64,000 nt of DNA, taken from NCBI GenBank assembly GCA_019095985.1, contig CM032659.1, positions 3,077,973-3,141,972 of the forward strand. Reading direction: 5' to 3'. Below, piece after piece: positions 1-11,381 of this stretch; position 1 is the stretch's first letter, and each line of letters begins with the position of its first letter. Position numbers and translations under genes: made by a program. The notes beneath the pieces are model-generated. The model was not told the origin of the DNA. It did not search any database and was given only the letters and a program-made list of their open reading frames with translations. The DNA comes from Streblospio benedicti. Lineage: Eukaryota > Annelida > Polychaeta > Spionida > Spionidae.

Positions 1-757
1 TTTTAAGGTTTTACCATAGCACTAAATGGGTCTTGTTTTGCAATTTTACTGCCTCATTTTGAAAAAAAAATGTTCCACGCCTTCCAGAAAAATAAAACAT
101 TCACATTAAGTCATCAATTAGGATTACTTTACCTGCATCACAACTGCTCTTAACTTGGGATACCATAAATTGAAGCATCAGTCATGATTCTTTTTAATCT
201 ACGTCATACAATTCTCATATTACAGCGATGAGAGTTTGGATGCACGTGCTTTTTAACTCATAATTCGCCGAATTTTATCTTTATAATTTCATTTGTGTTT
301 GGCACAATTGTACAAAGCGCCTGGCATTTTAGAGCTACATGCATTCTTCACTCTAATGTTTGGCTAATTAGAAAACATGAATTACAGAGTTAGTGGTACA
401 CACAAAGAAATATGTCAATGACACAAGTTCTTTAAATATCCCAGTACATACATCATTTGTTACACATGCACTTCCACACACACACAACACACAGAGACAC
501 AAGACACACACACACACACACACAAAGAAATATGTATCCACTTCCTATCCCAGTACATACACATTTGTTAGTGCGCGTCTGAGGTAGCGATCACTCTCCA
601 TCAGCGATAACACACACTGCTCAAGATGTTCCATTAGGCCACGCGCCGGGTGCTATTTACATCATACATTACACTTTATGGGGTAGTGACTTCAAGGCTC
701 TTGTTCGGAGGGGGGGGGTTGTTTGTGAATACTCTGCAAGCATCAACTTGCTAATGA
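1..757. other. Intergenic, no gene seen
   Basis: AT-rich sequence with no convincing reading frame. It holds a short CA-rich microsatellite around 476-528 and a G run near 709-718. The repetitive Thr/His peptide that can be read across the CA tract is a composition artefact. Confidence 0.6.
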
Positions 758-967
758 TTATTGCAGAAGGACGCCACTTAGTGTTTGTACGTGAATGTCC
801 AAAGGCAGGTTAAGTAACAAATTGAGCATCAGATTCAGCTTGAGCTCAGGAAGAAGTCTCTTGGCAAGACCAAGTCCTTCAAATACCTCATTGTTTTTCA
901 TGAAATGTGTTTTTTGTAAGTGCACTGGGCACTTATTAGAACGAATACAGTGTATGTTTGTTTCCAC
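758..967 (-). pseudogene. Decayed SOCS-box-like tail, paralogous to the ankyrin gene
   Basis: A 69-codon open frame whose middle, about residues 24-45 (EVFEGLGLAKRLLPELKL), aligns with the end of the neighbouring ankyrin/SOCS protein (EAFERLRLPQTLLPELKL). The two DNA stretches also match over the segment around 837-898. No ankyrin units precede it, and the N-terminal part of the frame does not match the BC-box region well. It lies about 350 bp past the stop of the intact gene on the same strand. It is most simply the 3' stump of a tandem duplicate. An alternative is an optional last exon of the ankyrin gene, which I cannot exclude without transcripts. Confidence 0.45.
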
Positions 968-1171
968 TTTTCATCAGGCAAACATCACCAGAACCTCACA
1001 ATTGGGGACACACGTGTCTATTATGTAAATGGTCAAGGGCAGAATGAAAATGTGTTTCCAGTGATGGGGTGGTACTAAAAGTGAATAAAACACAATGTTG
1101 ATTTCCACCACTACCACCCCTTGGTGCATCACCATACTTAATGGAAAACATTGTTCACCAACTGATTTGAA

Positions 1172-1177
1172 TTTATT
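1172..1177 (-). terminator. Candidate poly(A) signal of the ankyrin gene
   Basis: AATAAA on the minus strand about 140 bp past the stop codon of the ankyrin/SOCS gene, a plausible distance for a short 3' UTR. The hexamer is common by chance in AT-rich DNA, so this is weak evidence. Confidence 0.3.
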
Positions 1178-1316
1178 GTGTTAATAAGCATTGTCGTCTG
1201 CAGTCCATCTCCAAATACGGGCACATGACAAATAACATATTTTCTCATATTATTATAATAATCAAAAACAAGTGAAATAGTTTGTAGAAATTTAGAGTAA
1301 ATATGGTATGAGAAAG

Positions 1317-2804
1317 TCATCTCTGTTTTAGAGCAATGATCTCATCAGCCAGCGGTTTCAGTTTGAGCTCAGGAAGAAGTGTCTGGGGAAGTCTGAGTCT
1401 CTCAAACGCCTCATCAGACTTGAGCTGCATGTGGCTCCTGATCGTCTCGATGCACAGATATTGGAGAGAAAGTGGCTGTGGTAGTTTTGGGAGGATATCC
1501 CATCTGAAGGGGTTAGCCCCATACTGCAGTAGAAGTGGCAACAGATGCCATCTTTCCTCTCTCACCGCGGTATGGAGCACTGTTTCACCATCTTCATCCT
1601 GTATGTTGATATTCTGAGGAGAAATCAGCCGGGTGGTGATTTCTGCTGGTGCACCATGATATACAGCAACATGTAATGGGGTTTCGCGATAGACATTACA
1701 GTGGTTGACATCAGCCCCATGTTGCAGTAGAACTGGCACCAGCTCCCATCTTTTCTTTTTCACAGTCCTCTGGAGCACTGTTTCACCATCTTCATCCTGT
1801 ATGTTGATATTCTGAGGAGAAATCAGCTGGGTGGTGATGTCTGCTGAGGCACCAAGATGTGCAGCCAAATGCAATGGGGTTTCTCGATAGCCATTAAAGC
1901 GGTTGACATCAGCCCTGTGCTGCAGTAGAACCGGCACCAGCTCCCATCTTTTCTTTAACACTGCCACATGGAGAGCTGTGTTCTCAGCTAAATTCTGCAT
2001 GTTGATGTTGTGAGGAGAAATCAGCTGGGTTATGATGTCTTTTGGGGCATCATGATATACAGCATTATATAATGGGGTTTGATTCCAATTATTATTCACA
2101 TTGACATTAGCCCCATGCTGCAGTAGAACTGGCACCAGCTCCCATCCTTTGTCTCTCACTGCCACATCGAGTGATGTTTCCCCATCTTCATCTTGCATGT
2201 TGATGTTGTGAGGAGAAATCAGCTTGGTGATGATGTCTGTTGGGGCACCAAGATGTGCAGCCAAATGTAATGCGGTTTGGTTGCTATAGCCACACATGTT
2301 GACATCAGCCCCATGCTGCAGTAGAACTGGCACCAGCTCCCATCTTTTATTTCTCATTGCCACATTGAGCGCTGTGTGGCCATTTTTATCCTGTATGTTG
2401 ATATTATGAGGAGAAATCAACTGGGTGATGATGTCTGTTGGGGCATCATGATATACAGCATCACGTAATGGAGTTTGATTACAACTATTACGCACATTGA
2501 CATCAGCCCCATGCTGCAGTAGAACTGGCACCAGCTCCCATCTTTTCTCGCTCACTGCCACAAGGAGCACTGTGTCCATAACTCTATTCTTCACGTTGAT
2601 GTTACTTGGTGAGATCAAACTGGTGACAACGTTCATTGGTGCATTGTTGGAAACTGCCGTCAGGAGGACCAGTTTGTCTTCACTGAGGATTTCCTGTAGT
2701 GTGTTGCTAGATTTTGCTTCCTCCAACATCTCTGTGACTTCTTCCCAATTTCCGTTTTCAATAGCTCTCGGTAGCTTCCGCTGAACTGATTTCAGATCCA
2801 TCAT
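1317..2804 (-). CDS. Ankyrin-repeat protein with SOCS-box-like C-terminus (ASB-like)
   Basis: One uninterrupted frame of 495 residues with no intron needed. After a helical N-terminus (about residues 1-44) come roughly twelve ankyrin repeats, arranged as six units of about 66 residues, each unit being two repeats. Every unit repeats motifs such as RWELVPVLLQHGADVN and DIITQLISPHNINIQ. The DNA repeats with a 198 bp period, so the units expanded recently. Residues 441-495 look like a SOCS box: SLQYLCIETI (446-455) fits the Elongin B/C-binding BC box, and LPQT (472-475) stands where Cullin-5 boxes carry LPxP. Proteins of this layout (the ASB family) are substrate receptors of Cullin-5 ubiquitin ligases, with the ankyrin stack holding the substrate. 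That role is inferred from family knowledge; the degenerate Cul5 box makes ligase binding less certain. The second Met (codon 2) could equally be the start. The frame opens without an obvious splice acceptor, so an additional upstream non-coding exon is possible. Confidence 0.85.
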   Translation of the reverse strand: MMDLKSVQRKLPRAIENGNWEEVTEMLEEAKSSNTLQEILSEDKLVLLTAVSNNAPMNVVTSLISPSNINVKNRVMDTVLLVAVSEKRWELVPVLLQHGADVNVRNSCNQTPLRDAVYHDAPTDIITQLISPHNINIQDKNGHTALNVAMRNKRWELVPVLLQHGADVNMCGYSNQTALHLAAHLGAPTDIITKLISPHNINMQDEDGETSLDVAVRDKGWELVPVLLQHGANVNVNNNWNQTPLYNAVYHDAPKDIITQLISPHNINMQNLAENTALHVAVLKKRWELVPVLLQHRADVNRFNGYRETPLHLAAHLGASADITTQLISPQNINIQDEDGETVLQRTVKKKRWELVPVLLQHGADVNHCNVYRETPLHVAVYHGAPAEITTRLISPQNINIQDEDGETVLHTAVREERWHLLPLLLQYGANPFRWDILPKLPQPLSLQYLCIETIRSHMQLKSDEAFERLRLPQTLLPELKLKPLADEIIALKQR

Positions 2805-3279
2805 GGGGGCTTGGTTTTCGTACCAGTATTTGGTAAGAACTTAAAATCCATAAAGTTGTATGGTTATAAACATCATATTTTTTATTTCAAACAAGCACTT
2901 TAATCATATTCCATCCAGTATGAGAGTTTTACTACACGTATTAATAGAAGCTATAACAGAGTTGGTTATTGATAAGGATATTGCAGTACACGTACAGTGT
3001 ACATTAGTCCAACGAAATTCCATAAGCATGGACTTTACCAATACAAGCAGAACACACTTTCCTCGCCATTTCAGAGAAGGAATATGTAATGGACATGAGA
3101 ATCTCTTTAGATATGAAGGTGCATGTTAATTTTATCAATTTATCAATAGTATAATGGTCCACTTCTTGTAATAGTGTTATTTCTAAATTTATATCCAACT
3201 TTCTCTAATAGAACTGTCCATTTGCGAAACACCAAACTCAGTAATGAATATCACAACTATATAGTGTTATTTTCTACTG
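2805..3279. other. 5' flank of the ankyrin gene, no gene seen
   Basis: AT-rich sequence directly upstream of the ankyrin gene start. It would contain its promoter, but I see no recognisable TATA or initiator arrangement that I would defend. Confidence 0.4.
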
Positions 3280-3309
3280 TGAAAGTTTTGGAGAACCCTG
3301 CAAAGATTT

Positions 3310-3405
3310 GGAAGGCCATGGACTCGAACTCACGATCTTCTGTTCACACCAGACCAGTCATATGTGTATGGACAGATGCCTTAGACCGTTAGGCTAATCT
3401 TCCCT
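3310..3405 (-). mobile_element. tRNA-derived SINE head
   Basis: Read on the minus strand this has an RNA polymerase III A box (TAGCCTAACGGTCTAAGGC, + strand 3378-3396) and a B box (GAGTTCGAGTCC, about 3320-3331) with tRNA-like spacing. Its ends (GGAAG/CTTCC) could pair. The T arm does not form a proper 5 bp stem and the middle is too long for a plain tRNA, so a SINE or tRNA pseudogene is more likely than a working tRNA. An AT-rich, possibly SINE-body, tail continues to about 3260. Confidence 0.6.
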
Positions 3406-3410
3406 ATGGC

Positions 3411-4436
3411 TTTGGGAAGTGTTAATACTTGGCCACATTCTAAATCCACCTACTGATAAATCTCTTCCCACGTATGTTTCTATTTCTGTCTCATCTATCC
3501 TTGATCCCCGAACATTTCTCAAGCAGTCGTGAGACGTGCGTGATACCAGTGTATTCCAGTCATTCAACATGAGGTGCGGCCAAGCCACTTTGTATACAGA
3601 ACCTCCTGACAGAATTATACTGAAATTTTTATCCAAATTCCTGTAACAGTTTCAACTATTTGTGAAACACAGCATTTATGAATCATGAATTCAAGCGATC
3701 CGCATAAAGATCTTATTATGGTTAATCTGATCCAAGCTATACTGAGTCACCATGTTAGTACTTTGCAGGCAAGAAACAACATAATCAATTTTGACTGACT
3801 GTTACTGTGAGTTTATAAAGTGCTAACCTGATAGAGATCAATACCCTTTCGACTTAGTTTAGTCTCAAATTGACTCAATGTTGTGTGTACTTATTAACCA
3901 ACAATGATTTAACTTTGCCTTTATGTAAATACATTTGAACATATATGTCCATGTGGTGTTAGTGACATACAAACAAACGACAATTTGTTGAAAACTAGCA
4001 TTAGGTCTTTTATGAAGGGGAGTCAAATAATTACACTATACTGAACCCATACAGTTCTTTTATCGGAAATTATGTGGCAGGTTTATAAGGAAGTGGGATG
4101 TGGGATAAACGGCAAACAAATTAGGGTTATGGAATTTAATGGAAGTGAATGTGGGGAAAATGCCTCAAAATTATGGGATATGGGAAAAAACCCCCCAAAT
4201 TAGGGATGCAGGATTTCCTGACCACTTATAACCCACCCCCCTTAATTATGCCACCGTTCAATTCTTCCAGTCTCTAACATGGTACAACGTATCCTAATCA
4301 TTCGCTCACTCATGCAACCATTCATCCAACCAAACACAAAACCAACGACTCATTGTTTACTATAAAACAAACACCCACCCCCATCTTGTGTGTATTCTAT
4401 TATAAACGTGTACACAAATAAAGATATTTCAAACTG
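3411..4436. other. Intergenic, no gene seen
   Basis: AT-rich sequence with no coding signal, RNA gene or clear repeat that I can define. Confidence 0.5.
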
Positions 4437-5060
4437 GTGGTAGATCCAGATTTTGGAAAAGGAGGAAGGAAGTCATCTCATGGGGTTTCATTCGCGCAAT
4501 CGATAGAGGACATGCAAAAACAACAATAAAAACAAGACAAACAAAATCACAAAAACAAACAAATATCACCCCCGGCCAACTACAATAATTATTTTATTGT
4601 TTATGCCCCCTCGCCAAAGCGCATCATTATTAATTAATTAAACGCCAATTATAACACAATTAATAGCGAGCCTCCCTTTAACTGAGAAATAAGACCATGA
4701 GAAGCCTTACTAGCAAATCCAGGTTTCCAGGAAGAGGGGGAGACTCTGAAGGCATTTCATGGATTTTGTACGCGCAATTGATGGTGGCCATCCCCCAAAA
4801 AAAAAAAAAAATGCACGCAAAAGAACTCACCTAGCTGGAAAACAATATCTAGTGTGATCCCTCCACCCCCGAGGCTCAGTAGGCTATCTAACTTGCCAAA
4901 CAAACAGGACCACATTGGAAATTAGCAATACATATTAATGTACGCTTTCATGTGTTAGCCTTGGAACATTGGTTCCTCAACTAACTACATACACTACATA
5001 CATACGAATTTTGGTGAGAGGAAAAGTGGGGGCGTCCCCTGATACCTGGATCTGCCTCGA
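4437..5060. mobile_element. Cluster of GGCAGATCC-family MITE fragments
   Basis: Three worn pieces of one MITE family. At 4437-4510 and 4705-4790 the plus strand carries GATCCAG / AAATCCAGG followed by G-rich sequence and a TTTCATGG-type core. At about 5005-5060 the opposite end reads ACCTGGATCTGCC. Ends are diverged and no target duplication is visible. Confidence 0.5.
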
Positions 5061-5869
5061 GTCCTATGCTTTACAGTCATAACCCCTATATAACTCTCCT
5101 TCTGTTTCATGTTTCTCATGCACGTTTCAAATAAACCAGTTCCAGGAAATAGGTCAACATCTAATTTCCTTAAGCGTTCGTGTCTCTGCCACATTTTGTT
5201 CTTAGCTTTCTTCTCTGTGTATAGACAAAATGCAGTAACGAATAGAATTTACAGTGGCAGTGTTTCGTGGAAGGGTATGTGTGGGGGGGGGGGGGGGACG
5301 CACATGTGTTGTTTTGCATCGATTCCCCTTAAAGCACTCATGGATACCACAGGGATCATTCTATCCTCGTACATACAAGTAGTTTTTTATGTAGGACGGA
5401 GACAGTCAAACTTAAATTACTTGCCGTAGACACCGCACAAACAGAAAAAAAAGATCGCGCTGCCAAAATGTTTACACTGAATGTATGCACTATCTGCACT
5501 GTTGTGTCCTAGATTTAATGTGTTCCCACCAACTCCAGCAATTCAAAAGCCTGGCTGAAACGATGGCAATTTGGGCCGGAAGGGGTGGGACTGGAGTGGG
5601 TGGGGTGGGGTCGGCCGCCTGCCCTAATTTGTATATGCCACTGATTTAGTGGAATTAGCTTCATATATAAGGGTAGTCTAGCACGGTAACATTATTCATA
5701 TGGTCCTATGTTTTTTTTTATTCCGAAAGGTCATGGATTCAGCAGCTCATTCTGTTCAGTTAGACTCACACTTGGCAGTAGTTGTTACAATCATTATCAT
5801 GGAAACATACACGTCTCCGGATCATATTAGTCCAATAATTCAAGCTTAGTGGACAGCCACCAGTAGGCC
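5061..5869. other. Intergenic with a 15 bp G run
   Basis: No gene seen. Contains a G15 homopolymer (5283-5297). A worn relative of the 5870-6130 / 9915-10179 MITE family lies near 5420-5520, ending in GTTGTGTCCTAGATTTAA. Confidence 0.4.
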
Positions 5870-6130
5870 AACTGTTTTTCTACTGCCACTCTACTGCTAA
5901 AAACGTATAGAGACTGTGGCAAAAGTACGTTTTGCTAGGCAGTATGGGGACATTAACTGAAGTTAGGCGTGCCAAACATTCTCTACGGTCAATTAAACAG
6001 TTGCCTCTCTGTAGGTAGACAGTACAGAGCCAATACATAGGCAGTACAGTCAGTAAGCTGCCGTAGTCGCCGCAGACGTGAAAAACTCGTATTGCCAAAA
6101 TGCCCGCACTGCCGGTTGTGCCCTAGGTTT
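5870..6130. mobile_element. MITE, AGGGCACAACC family, left end worn
   Basis: Shares its core and right end (GCCGGTTGTGCCCTAGG) with the better preserved copy at 9915-10179. Both also share an internal CAAACATTCT..GGTCAATTAA-type block. The left terminal repeat is not recognisable here, so the left limit is approximate. Confidence 0.45.
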
Positions 6131-6860
6131 AAAATACCAACGCACAATAAGTGATTGCATTAGTGTGACTGACAGGTGGGGAGTGTGGCAATAGGACGTT
6201 GGACACTACTACAAACTACGTTTTCTATTCTCCTTCATTTCTGTTTCATTTTCTTCTCTTCCATTCCATTTTATTTCATTTCTTTATGATGGGGTGGGGC
6301 TTGGGCATTTGGAAAGTGGACGGGTTGTTTTCTTTGATGTGATGGGAAAACATCACGATCTGAAAGACTCCCAATGGTTGACACAAGGCCATTTGAAAAA
6401 AAATCATCCTACAAATACGTCACCCACCAGATGCAGAGCAAAAGCCATGAGTGCTCATATATATTCATGAGTTGAGCCGTGCGCGACAAACATTAACAAC
6501 GAGAAGTGATGTGAAGCTGACATACAAGAACAACAAATAATTACACCCTGTAATGGAGAGGATCTCAGGGCTGAAGCATTGATGCTGTAGAAAGTAACAT
6601 GACACTCCAGTGTACTGTGGCACAGTTAAAATCCACTGCTGCCCACAGCTCATTTGCATACCTGCGGCAACTAGCAGTGGACATTTGTATTCAATCTCTT
6701 GATGAGTTTTCCCTAAACGGTTACTCGTGAATTCAATTCTATTCTCACTCTGTCTCTCTCAATTTCTCTCTTCATCCATCTCTCTCCACCTCTCTCCATC
6801 TTTCTCCGTCTCTCTTCATCCATATCTCTCTCCATATGTGAGGCTCAATATATTTGCATA
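6131..6860. other. Intergenic, no gene seen
   Basis: Contains a pyrimidine-rich (TCTC)n-like stretch around 6750-6835. No coding or RNA signal. Confidence 0.45.
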
Positions 6861-7006
6861 GGCAGATCCCCCTGCGCCCCCTCCCCCTTTCCCAACCAAA
6901 TAGTTCATTTTCGTAAGGTTTTTGGCATAAGTCTATCCGCCATCGATCGCGCAAACGAAAGCCATGAAATCCCCAAAGTGCGCCCCCTTTGAAAGCTGAA
7001 TCTGCC
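6861..7006. mobile_element. GGCAGATCC-family MITE
   Basis: Bounded by GGCAGATCC on the left and a matching inverted GAATCTGCC on the right, with C-rich blocks beside each end and the family's CATGAAAT core. Length about 146 bp. Open frames read through it are spurious. Confidence 0.6.
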
Positions 7007-7447
7007 AGTGTAATTGTGACATACCATGAAAAAAAAATAAAACTTGGTCGTCATGTGGTGCATTATTGTTTGTCGTGCGATGGATCAAGCGGTAACCTGC
7101 TGCAAGTGTGACCAGGGCTTGCCGAATGGTAACTTTGTGTGACTGGGCGTTACCAACAACGCACGCAATCAAGCCGTTCCCCCATTCACAGCGTTCATGT
7201 GCGTTTATAACGCACACTTGCCAGTGCTCTTGAACATGGACACGTACATTATCAGACTATCATGGGGAATCACTGTGCAGCGTGACAAATAACGAGCCTC
7301 ATGAATCTCTGTATTGCGCCGTGACACGGAAGGTGCTAATGCAAAAGCTATTTTTATTAGTATGAGCCATATCGTATGGCTGGTATTATATAGGACTCCA
7401 CTGCAACACGGCTGTTTTTAGTCATATTATTACCGTGTAAATTGTAG
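7007..7447. other. Intergenic, no gene seen
   Basis: No coding signal or definable repeat was found here. Confidence 0.4.
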
Positions 7448-7582
7448 GATTTGACCACGAGATTGGAGTGTCAATCGGTAAATTGAGCATGCTGACGTCT
7501 GATTTACCAGAGCGAAGTGAGGGTAAATCTGACGTCAGCATGCTCAATTTACCGATTGACACGACAATCGACTGGTCAAATA
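7448..7582. repeat. Long palindrome (hairpin-forming)
   Basis: A near-perfect inverted repeat. The inner 41 bp arms (7468-7508 and 7522-7562), built around ATTGAGCATGCTGACGTC, differ at about two positions. A 13 bp loop separates them, and weaker matching extends outward to 7448 and 7582. Confidence 0.8.
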
Positions 7583-7586
7583 CCAT

Positions 7587-7832
7587 TCTATCATGAAGAA
7601 ACTACAGTTACAGTTTCCATTAATCACAAAGCATGCTAAATATACACGCAAACTTTCTTAATATCTTGATATGATATACGCGAACAGGTGAGCTGCAACA
7701 AATTAAATCATGGTAAGTCCTTAGCAACGGGTAAATTAGCCCTTAGCAGCGTGTAAATCGGCAAATTTAGAACACCTTTCAACCAATCAGAATGGGTTAT
7801 TGGCGGTGATTTTTGCACTGAATGATAGAATG
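7587..7832. mobile_element. Small MITE with CATTCTATCAT ends
   Basis: Terminal inverted repeats CATTCTATCAT (7587-7597) and ATGATAGAATG (7822-7832) enclose about 246 bp of non-coding DNA. Weaker TCAAAT-type matching continues outside both ends, linking it to the palindrome on its left, so the two may be parts of one rearranged element. Confidence 0.5.
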
Positions 7833-9914
7833 ACTCATTTGAACGTCCTTATTTGTGAACACGTGCATATTTCTTCCACATTGATATCATATCTAAAGTG
7901 AATCGAGAACTCTTTGATAAAATTCCTAAAAAGATACACGTGGACGTGACATATTTTTTTGACCACATTTATGGGGGCCTCATCTTGCCACAACAAGGTA
8001 TCTCAATCATTTAGTTTACACTATGATAGTGAATATATATGAACCCTGAACTAGGGAAGATATAATGTATGACGTTTCAACATGCAGAAAGATGAGACTG
8101 TAGTGGCGATTTGGCGGATATTGAGAACAGTGGCATGCTCATTGAATCGATTCATTTAAAAATCCTTTTGGCCACTATGTTTTTTCTCTGTTTTAGATAA
8201 AAAATGCTTGTACTTATATGATGTAGTAACGAAATGAATATGACATGTATTTTTGAAGGATCCATAATGTCACAAGCACGTTCCATTCCATTATCACATG
8301 TACTAGTTAAACACGGATGCATTATGTCCAAATCTGATATCTCCGCTCACTACAGACACAACACACTATTAGTACGTTCATTTCATATCCTTATTTTTCT
8401 TTTTTTTGCTTATTCCAACCAAAACAAAAACAAATAAAAACATTTAGCATATATTAATTTAAATTTCGTATTAGTACGTTAAAAACTCAGCTAGAACACC
8501 TCTATTTATGGCAGTGGATAAGTATTTATATGTATTTGTCCTGTAAAATCTTTGGACGAAGATTATTAGTTCAGCCATACCAAATTGATCTATGTTTGGA
8601 AACCCCACTAGGCAAGTGGGGTAAATCAGAAAAGATTGATGATTAAGTGTAGGGAAAGGATATTAATGTTGAATATACGCCGTACGTCTAGCCGCTTTTC
8701 GATAAGGGGATATATGTATGCTATATACTATGCTTGTGTGTCCAAGACAATCCACATTAAATTATTATTTTTTAAATGCTATATTAGATTATCGCAAATT
8801 TCTATTCCAGAACTTGTATGTTTTTTGATAGCTTAATTGGCATGCTTGCAGTTGTCTAGTTATGAAAGCTTGAAACATGGACAGCTGGAATCACTACAAA
8901 TGTGGCACTGATAGGAGGTTCTGCTATAGGCCTAATATCTTTGGTTCCATTTCACTTCCCGTGGCTAATGCAGTGCTGCAAAATGCCATAAGTTTGATGG
9001 GGGAAGTAAAATATACTATAACATACAGAAATGTGAGACAAAAAAAGAACATTTTAACGACCGTTTAACTCAATTACACAAAGTGCTCACAGCTGAGCCA
9101 GTGAAATACAATTCCACTTGTACAGACGTTGACTGCAAACAAAGCGTTATGTTCCCACACCACACGCACAGCTTCAAACAGAGCATGCAGTTTATGCAGC
9201 ACACACAGTAGTCTATGCGTGTCTGTAATAGGTTTATGGGACACGCCACCTTCCCATCAGCAATGCCCTAATGCCGTTACACAATGGTAGCTGCATTGGT
9301 GCACTGCAAGGAACATGTGGTTCAGTCAACTTGTACTGTGACTAGCTGCCGGGTGCCTCCCATGTTGGTTGATGATACTCACACTATATAACATTGAGTC
9401 ATGGCCGCACATTGCACATCACGTTTTATACACTGAAATGAACCCTTGATAATCATGGTAAAAATACTCCACTCTGATTGGTCGAGAGGTTGAGTGACAA
9501 AATTAATCTCCTACACTATAAATTTTTAAAAAAAGGTAATTATTTGGGTGGGGTAGGAGATGAGAAAATAGTACATGAACACGCGCTGGTTCAGTGAAAT
9601 TCCACACTCAGTGATAGATTGTGTTATCTCCCACCTTGTGGACATGAGCGGGATTGTTGCTGCGATCACTCGTAATTCTGACTCCACAACATGCGAGAGA
9701 TTTTCTGATCTCTCACCCCAACTCGTATAATAACCTATTAACCTATGCAATAGGTTCACAACAAGCAGAGAGATATGTCTGTGTGTGTCTCTAGGGACCC
9801 GTTGTTATCCGGGGGTACCAAGTTAATCTGGTTAGTTGAGAAATATCATCTAGCAATGGCCTTGAACAGCACTGAAGCGCTTTCATCAAATACCACGGTC
9901 TTGAAATAGCCAAG
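7833..9914. other. Intergenic, no gene seen
   Basis: AT-rich with scattered short open frames of random composition. No gene, RNA or well-bounded repeat that I can support. Confidence 0.45.
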
Positions 9915-10179
9915 TTAAGCCTAGGGCACAACCAGCAGTATTATTACTTTACTGAAAAAAAACACCAGTGCGGTGAAAGAGGCAGTACATAGACAGGATT
10001 TACAAGGGAGTCTGACTTGGCAAACATTCTGTGCTGTCAATTAAGCAGAAACCTAAAAATAGGACACAGTACAGCAGATGGAAGGATGGAGCCATTACTT
10101 AAAGCTTTGCGTAGTCAAACAGACAAGGAAAAACACAGGCTGTAAAATGGCTGCAATGCCGGTTGTACCCTAAGCTTAA
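9915..10179. mobile_element. MITE, AGGGCACAACC family
   Basis: About 265 bp with terminal inverted repeats: TTAAGCCTAGGGCACAACC on the left matches the inverted right end GGTTGTACCCTAAGCTTAA with only two differences. Related worn copies lie near 5420-5520 and 5870-6130, and a further internal-block match lies near 55918-55990. Confidence 0.65.
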
Positions 10180-10750
10180 TACCTACTAATAACTTACTAT
10201 GTTTAATGCTATACAACACAATCTATGAATTGTCTGATTTGTCTATTGCCTATTACATTTTGCATTTGTTTTGATGAGTATAGTTGCAGACCCTACGTGT
10301 ACGATAGAGACAGACTTGGATACATCTTTGAGCAACATATTCGAATTTGGGTTGAAAGCAAGATATACAGCCACCACCCACCCACAAATGACATTGAATA
10401 CAGTGCAGAATGACATTTGTCAACAAAAAATAAAGAAAACAAAAAAGAAAAACAACAAAACTCAAACTCTCAATTATACAACTACTTAAAGCCCTTCAAA
10501 GTTCTTCCTGCTTGCTCCCTCTCAAGTATCATTATCTTGCGAGCAAACCTACCATTTGTGGTAAAATTGCCAATCAAAAACCCCTAATCCTTTTGTAAAG
10601 TGCTCTTAGATTTGTGAAACAAAAAGCTGTTGTGTTTGCTTGTTTTCAGGTATCTATCTGTCAGTGTTTGTGCGTGAACAACCTTCAGATTATACTAATC
10701 GAAATTTCATCTATTTCTGGCTCATCATTCAAATTACAGGCTTGTGAAAT

Positions 10751-11381
10751 TACAGTAGAACCTGTCATTAGCACCATCCTTTGGACAAGTATCAAGTGGT
10801 CTTAATAGGGAGGTGGTGTCACTACAGAGGGTTCATTTTTAGTAGCCTTAAGTAGGGTTGGGACTGTAAAAAGTGGTCTTATAATAATGTTCTGTTAATT
10901 AGGTATGCAGTATATGGAATGAGACCATTACTTTCTTTGTATATATTTGTCTACTGCTTAATAATCCAAAAACTAAAATGTACATAAATATATTAATTTT
11001 AATTTAAATTTCGAAGCAATAGCTTCCTGTTCACAAATGAATAAATAAATAAAAAACAATATTTATTTATTTATTTATTTTTATTAATTCATTCATGAAT
11101 AAATATTTTTTTAATTATTTATTCATTCATTTGTGAACAGGAAGCTATTGCTTCGAAATTAAAATTAATATATTTATGTACATTTTAGTTTTTGGATTAT
11201 TAAGCAGTAGACAAATATATACAAAGAAAATAATGGTCTTATAATAGAGGTGGTCTGAATAGAGAGGGGTCTCTATACAGAGGTTCATTATTGGTAGCCT
11301 TATGAAGGGTTGAGACTTTGAAAAAAAGTTTTTATAGAGGTGGTCTCAATAGAGGTGATCGTAATTGGAGGTTCTACTTTA
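10751..11381. mobile_element. Pogo-like MITE split by a fold-back insert
   Basis: Starts TA-CAGTAGAACCTGTCATTAG and ends with the inverted GGAGGTTCTACTTTA, as in the ~180 bp family seen throughout the window. The interior holds the usual GTGGTCTTAATAG.. and GGTAGCCTTA blocks. It is about 630 bp rather than 180 bp because a palindromic insert occupies 10921-11240. Confidence 0.7.
10921..11240. repeat. Fold-back insert with ~125 bp inverted arms
   Basis: Left and right arms are almost identical in inverted orientation, differing mainly by a short TTAAA gain in the left arm, and both carry GAAGCAATAGCTTCCTGTTC (right arm inverted). The centre is an AT-rich, itself partly palindromic (TATT)n stretch. 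The arms end in ACCATTA/TAATGGT at the MITE sequence. Confidence 0.8.

Noticed and set aside
3310-3405. Functional tRNA gene
   Set aside because: Good A and B boxes, but the body is too long and the T stem does not pair; called a SINE instead.
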